Part shown: in pieces, positions 5,170 through 7,750 of the stretch
How the letters are laid out: each line of letters opens with the position of its first letter
Position numbering within the stretch: position 1 is the first letter of the stretch
DNA from: Halobacteriales archaeon QH_10_70_21
Lineage (GTDB): Archaea > Halobacteriota > Halobacteria > Halobacteriales > Haloarculaceae
Reading direction: 5' to 3'
Assembly: GCA_003021325.1 (NCBI GenBank)
Contig: PXQM01000033.1
Location: 1-7,750, forward strand
Length of the DNA: 7,750 nucleotides
Translations under genes and position numbers: made by a program
Notes under the pieces: generated by a model
The model's database searches: none
Seen by the model: only the letters and a program-made list of their open reading frames with translations
What the model was told of the DNA's origin: nothing

Positions 5170-7558
5170 ATGACCCTCGACTACCAACCGTACGTCGACT
5201 GGGTCGACGGCTACATCACGGAGCGGCCGAAGACGGTCATCGTCGTGTTCCTGGTGGTGACCGTCCTGTTCGGCGTCGGGCTCGGCGCCGTCTCGACGAC
5301 CGCCGGCACCCAGCAGTTCACCGAGGACATCCCCGCCCAGGAGGCCCTCGACGAGGTCAACACGAAGTTCACGCCGGCGTTCGCCACCGACTCCGGCAGC
5401 ACCCAGCTCATCCAGCGGGGCGGGAACGTCCTCTCGCGGACGGAGATGCTCCGGATGCTGGAGCTACAGGAGCGGATGGCCGACCGGGAGGGGATGCGCG
5501 TCGAGAGCACCTCCAGCGCCGCCGGCATCGTCGCCAGACAGCTCGACCCCGGGGCCGAGAGCCTCGAGGCACAGCAGCGCGCCATCGAGGGCGCGACCGA
5601 CGCCGAGATTCGGGCGGCCGTCCGGGAGGCCGACCGGACCAACCCGCGGTTCTCCGGGCTGCTCTCCGAGGACTTCAACCGGGAGTCGACGTCGGCGTCG
5701 GCGACAATCGGGGTCGTCACCCACGAGATTCCGGGCGGGGTCTCCAGTTCCGCGGGCCAGGGCGGGTCGAGCCCGCTGACACCCATCCAGCGGGAGGCCG
5801 TCGCCATCTCCGAGTCCGTCGGTGGCGACATCACGGTGTTCGGCGGCGGCATCATCTCCGCGGAGTTCAGCGCCGTCATCGACGACACCCTCGCCATCGT
5901 CGTCCCGGCGGCGGTGCTTCTCATCACGCTGTTCCTCTCTGTAGCCTACCGCGACCTCGCGGACCTGCTGCTCGGCGTCGTCGCGCTGTTCATGGCGCTC
6001 GTGTGGACGTTCGGGTTCATGGGCCTGGCCGGCATCCCGTTCAGTCAGATACTGATTGCGGTGCCGCCGCTGCTGCTCGCGGTCGGCATCGACTTCGGCA
6101 TCCACGCCGTCAACCGCTACCGCGAGGAGCGGGTCGCGGGCCGCGACATCGCCACCTCCATGACCAACACCACCGACCAGGTGCTCGTCGCGTTCTTCAT
6201 CGTCGCGGGGACGACCGTTATCGGGTTCGGCGCGAACCTGACGAGCAGCCTCCCGCCGATACGCGAGTTCGGCGTCGTCGCCGCCGTCGGCATCCTCTTT
6301 ACATTCGCCATCTTCGGGGTGTTCCTGCCTGCGGCGAAGGTGCTGCTCGACGACGCCCGCGAGCGCTACCCCATCCCCACCTTCGGCACGACGCCGCTGG
6401 GCTCGGGGGGGTCCGTCATCGGGCGGTTCCAGGGCGCCGGTGGCACCATCGCCCGGGTCGGACCGCTCGCATTCGTCGTCCTCCTCCTGCTCGTCAGCGG
6501 CGTCTCCGCCGGCTACGCAACCGGCGTCGACACCACCTTCGAGACCGAGGACTTCCTCCCGCCCGAGGACCAGCCCGACTACTACGACCGCCTGCCCGGC
6601 CCGCTCGAGCCGGGCGAGTACACGGTCACGGGGACGCTGAACTTCCTCGAGACGAACTTCGAGACCGGACAGTCGGACACGGCGACGGTGTACGTCGAGG
6701 GGCCGATGGAGCGCGACTCGGCGCTGGAGTCGCTCCACCGGGCCGGCACGGAGCCGCCGGGGTCGGTCGTGAGCGAGGACCGCCAGGCCGAGGCCACGAG
6801 CATCGTCACTGTCATCCAGGATTACGCCGCCCGGGACCCCGAGTTCCGGCGGCTCGTCGAGCGCAACGACGTCGACGGCAACGGGATTCCCGACCGGAAC
6901 CTCCCCGACGTCTACGCAGGCGGAGGTGACCGCCGACGCCCGGACCCTGGCCGACAGACAGCGGTTCGACGCGACGGCGACCGGCGACACCGTCGTCTTC
7001 GAGGCCGTCTCGACGGTCATCCTCGAGTCGGCCGTCGTCAGCCTCGTCGTCGCGCTCGTCGGCTCGTCGCTGTTCCTCCTCGTCGCCTACTGGGCGCTGC
7101 TCGGCCGGGCCTCGCTCGGCGTCGCCAACATCGTTCCCATCCTCGTCACGGTCTGTCTGGTGGCGGGGTCCATCCGCCTTTTGGGCCTGTCGTTCAACGC
7201 CTTCACCGCGACCATCCTCGCCATCACCATCGGCCTCGGCATCGACTACTCGGTCCACATCACCCACCGGTTCGCCGACGAGTACGTCGAGAACGGCGTG
7301 CCGCTCTACGAGGCCATCGACCGGACGGTGATGGGGACGGGCGGCGCGCTCACGGGCAGCATGCTCACCACCGTCTTCGGGATCGGCGTGCTCGTGCTGT
7401 CGCTGTTCCCGGCCATCGGACAGTTCGGCCTCCTGACCGCCCTGAGCGTCTTCTACGCCTACCTCGCGTCGCTTTTCGTCCTGCCGTCGGTGCTGGTGCT
7501 GTGGGCTGCGGCGAGTGGCGACGAACGGGCCGAAACTGGCTTGAGAGGGGCTATCTAA
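5170..7558 (+). pseudogene. RND-superfamily MMPL-type exporter (COG1033), frameshifted with an apparent internal deletion
   Basis: Proton-driven membrane exporter family; substrate unknown (lipids, hydrophobic compounds or toxic solutes in relatives). Seen in the first frame: ATG 5170 directly after the preceding TAG. TM1 is at about residues 21-43, followed by an extracytoplasmic domain to about 238. TM2-6 lie at about 240-390, including GIDFGIHAVNRYREE at 306-320, which carries the conserved intramembrane Asp (D308). TM7 is at about 431-450, and the second extracytoplasmic domain runs to DVY at 580-582 (codons to 6915). Beyond this the frame becomes Arg-rich nonsense, while the next frame gives TQAEVTADAR and then TM8-12 to TAA 7556-7558. 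The second external domain lacks a counterpart of the first domain's ATIGVVTHEIP strand and its flanks, so I infer about 30-40 residues deleted out of frame. No slippery sequence is visible at the join. A sequencing or assembly error remains possible. Confidence 0.75.
6926..7558 (+). CDS. C-terminal half of the broken RND exporter (TM8-12)
   Basis: A 210-codon open frame from GTG 6926, in a different frame from the N-terminal part. Seen: the end of the second extracytoplasmic domain (VTADARTLADRQRF, then GDTVVFEAVS). TM8 is at about 31-56, TM9 at 64-82, and TM10 at about 89-110 with GLGIDYSVHITHRFADE, whose Asp (D107) is the second copy of the conserved MMPL intramembrane acid. TM11-12 fill about 130-195, ending VLPSVLVLW. 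The frame is open upstream to about 6770, but the correct family sequence begins only near 6914 (TQAEV). It could be translated only by reinitiation or frameshifting, and half an RND permease is not expected to work alone. Best read as part of the same broken gene. Confidence 0.7.
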   Translation: MTADARTLADRQRFDATATGDTVVFEAVSTVILESAVVSLVVALVGSSLFLLVAYWALLGRASLGVANIVPILVTVCLVAGSIRLLGLSFNAFTATILAITIGLGIDYSVHITHRFADEYVENGVPLYEAIDRTVMGTGGALTGSMLTTVFGIGVLVLSLFPAIGQFGLLTALSVFYAYLASLFVLPSVLVLWAAASGDERAETGLRGAI

Positions 7559-7566
7559 CTGGGCCC

Positions 7567-7750
7567 GTGGCCGAAATCGACGAGTGGTTCGCCGAGACCG
7601 CCGGCAGCTACGTCGTGCACGCCCCGCCCGTGGCCGGAACGACCGCGTTCGTCGACCACGTCAGCGGCCGGCGGGAGGACACGACGCTTCTGGTCGCGGC
7701 GACGACGGGGCTCGCGCGGACGCCGCCGGGCGCCCTGGAGTCGGTCGCGT
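7567..7750 (+). CDS. Unrecognised protein, N-terminus only
   Basis: 61 codons plus one base from GTG 7567-7569 to the right edge, 8 nt after the exporter stop codon. The peptide begins MAEIDEWFAETAGSYVVHAP and continues through VAGTTAFVDHVSGR and TTLLVAATTGLA. Composition is acidic and haloarchaeal, with no signal peptide. The VVHAPPVAGTTAFV stretch faintly resembles a strand-loop-helix nucleotide-binding start, but lacks the Walker A lysine, so I assign no function. There is no clear SD sequence. The spacing suggests co-transcription with the exporter. The frame is also open far upstream because it is continuous with the N-terminal frame of the broken exporter. Confidence 0.6.
   Translation, partial: MAEIDEWFAETAGSYVVHAPPVAGTTAFVDHVSGRREDTTLLVAATTGLARTPPGALESVA

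Noticed and set aside
6910..6930. Programmed ribosomal frameshift in the exporter gene
   Set aside because: There is no slippery heptamer or obvious downstream structure, and protein sequence seems to be missing at the join, which a frameshift would not explain.
5464..7020. 518-codon minus-strand open frame opposite the exporter
   Set aside because: Shadow of GC-biased codons; the translation is Arg/Asp/Glu/Gly-rich without domains, while the plus strand gives transmembrane segments and the GID motifs.

Overview
The window looks like chromosomal DNA from a haloarchaeon (class Halobacteria). It is GC-rich, strongly GC-biased at third codon positions, and encodes very acidic proteins (D/E-rich, Lys-poor). 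It has short AT-rich TATA-like boxes in otherwise GC-rich intergenic DNA. Long open frames on the opposite strand of real genes are shadows of this codon bias. I see no RNA gene, insertion sequence, CRISPR array or integrase.

Layout. Positions 1-1751 (minus): most of a gamma-alpha fused 2-oxoacid:ferredoxin oxidoreductase alpha subunit (KorA type), whose C-terminus runs off the left edge. Positions 1752-1942: divergent promoter region. Positions 1943-2668 (plus): stand-alone DICT sensory-domain protein. It converges on a TetR-family regulator at 2725-3336 (minus). Positions 3337-3558: divergent regulatory region with a perfect 11-bp inverted repeat flanking a TATA-like box, then a leader of about 115 nt. 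Positions 3559-5169 (plus): secreted, membrane-anchored protein of four Ig-like repeats (COG1361/NEW3 type). It is followed with no spacing by an RND-superfamily (MMPL-type, COG1033) exporter at 5170-7558. Position 7567 to the end: start of an unrecognised gene.

How they fit together. TetR regulator, surface Ig-repeat protein and RND exporter form a likely locally regulated export unit: the repressor gene is divergent, the operator candidate covers the promoter of the two-gene operon, and the two operon genes abut (TAG then ATG). KorA and the DICT protein appear to be separate transcription units.

The most notable point is that the exporter gene is broken. Its N-terminal part (about 582 residues, TM1-7) reads in one frame and its C-terminal 210 residues (TM8-12) in another. 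The junction near 6914-6922 also seems to lack about 30-40 residues of the second extracytoplasmic domain, so this looks like an out-of-frame internal deletion rather than a single-base error. By chance the original frame stays open through the C-terminal region and joins in frame with the downstream gene at 7567, so automatic annotation may produce a false fusion protein. No wholly new system is evident; the best leads are the operator and operon unit and the disrupted transporter.
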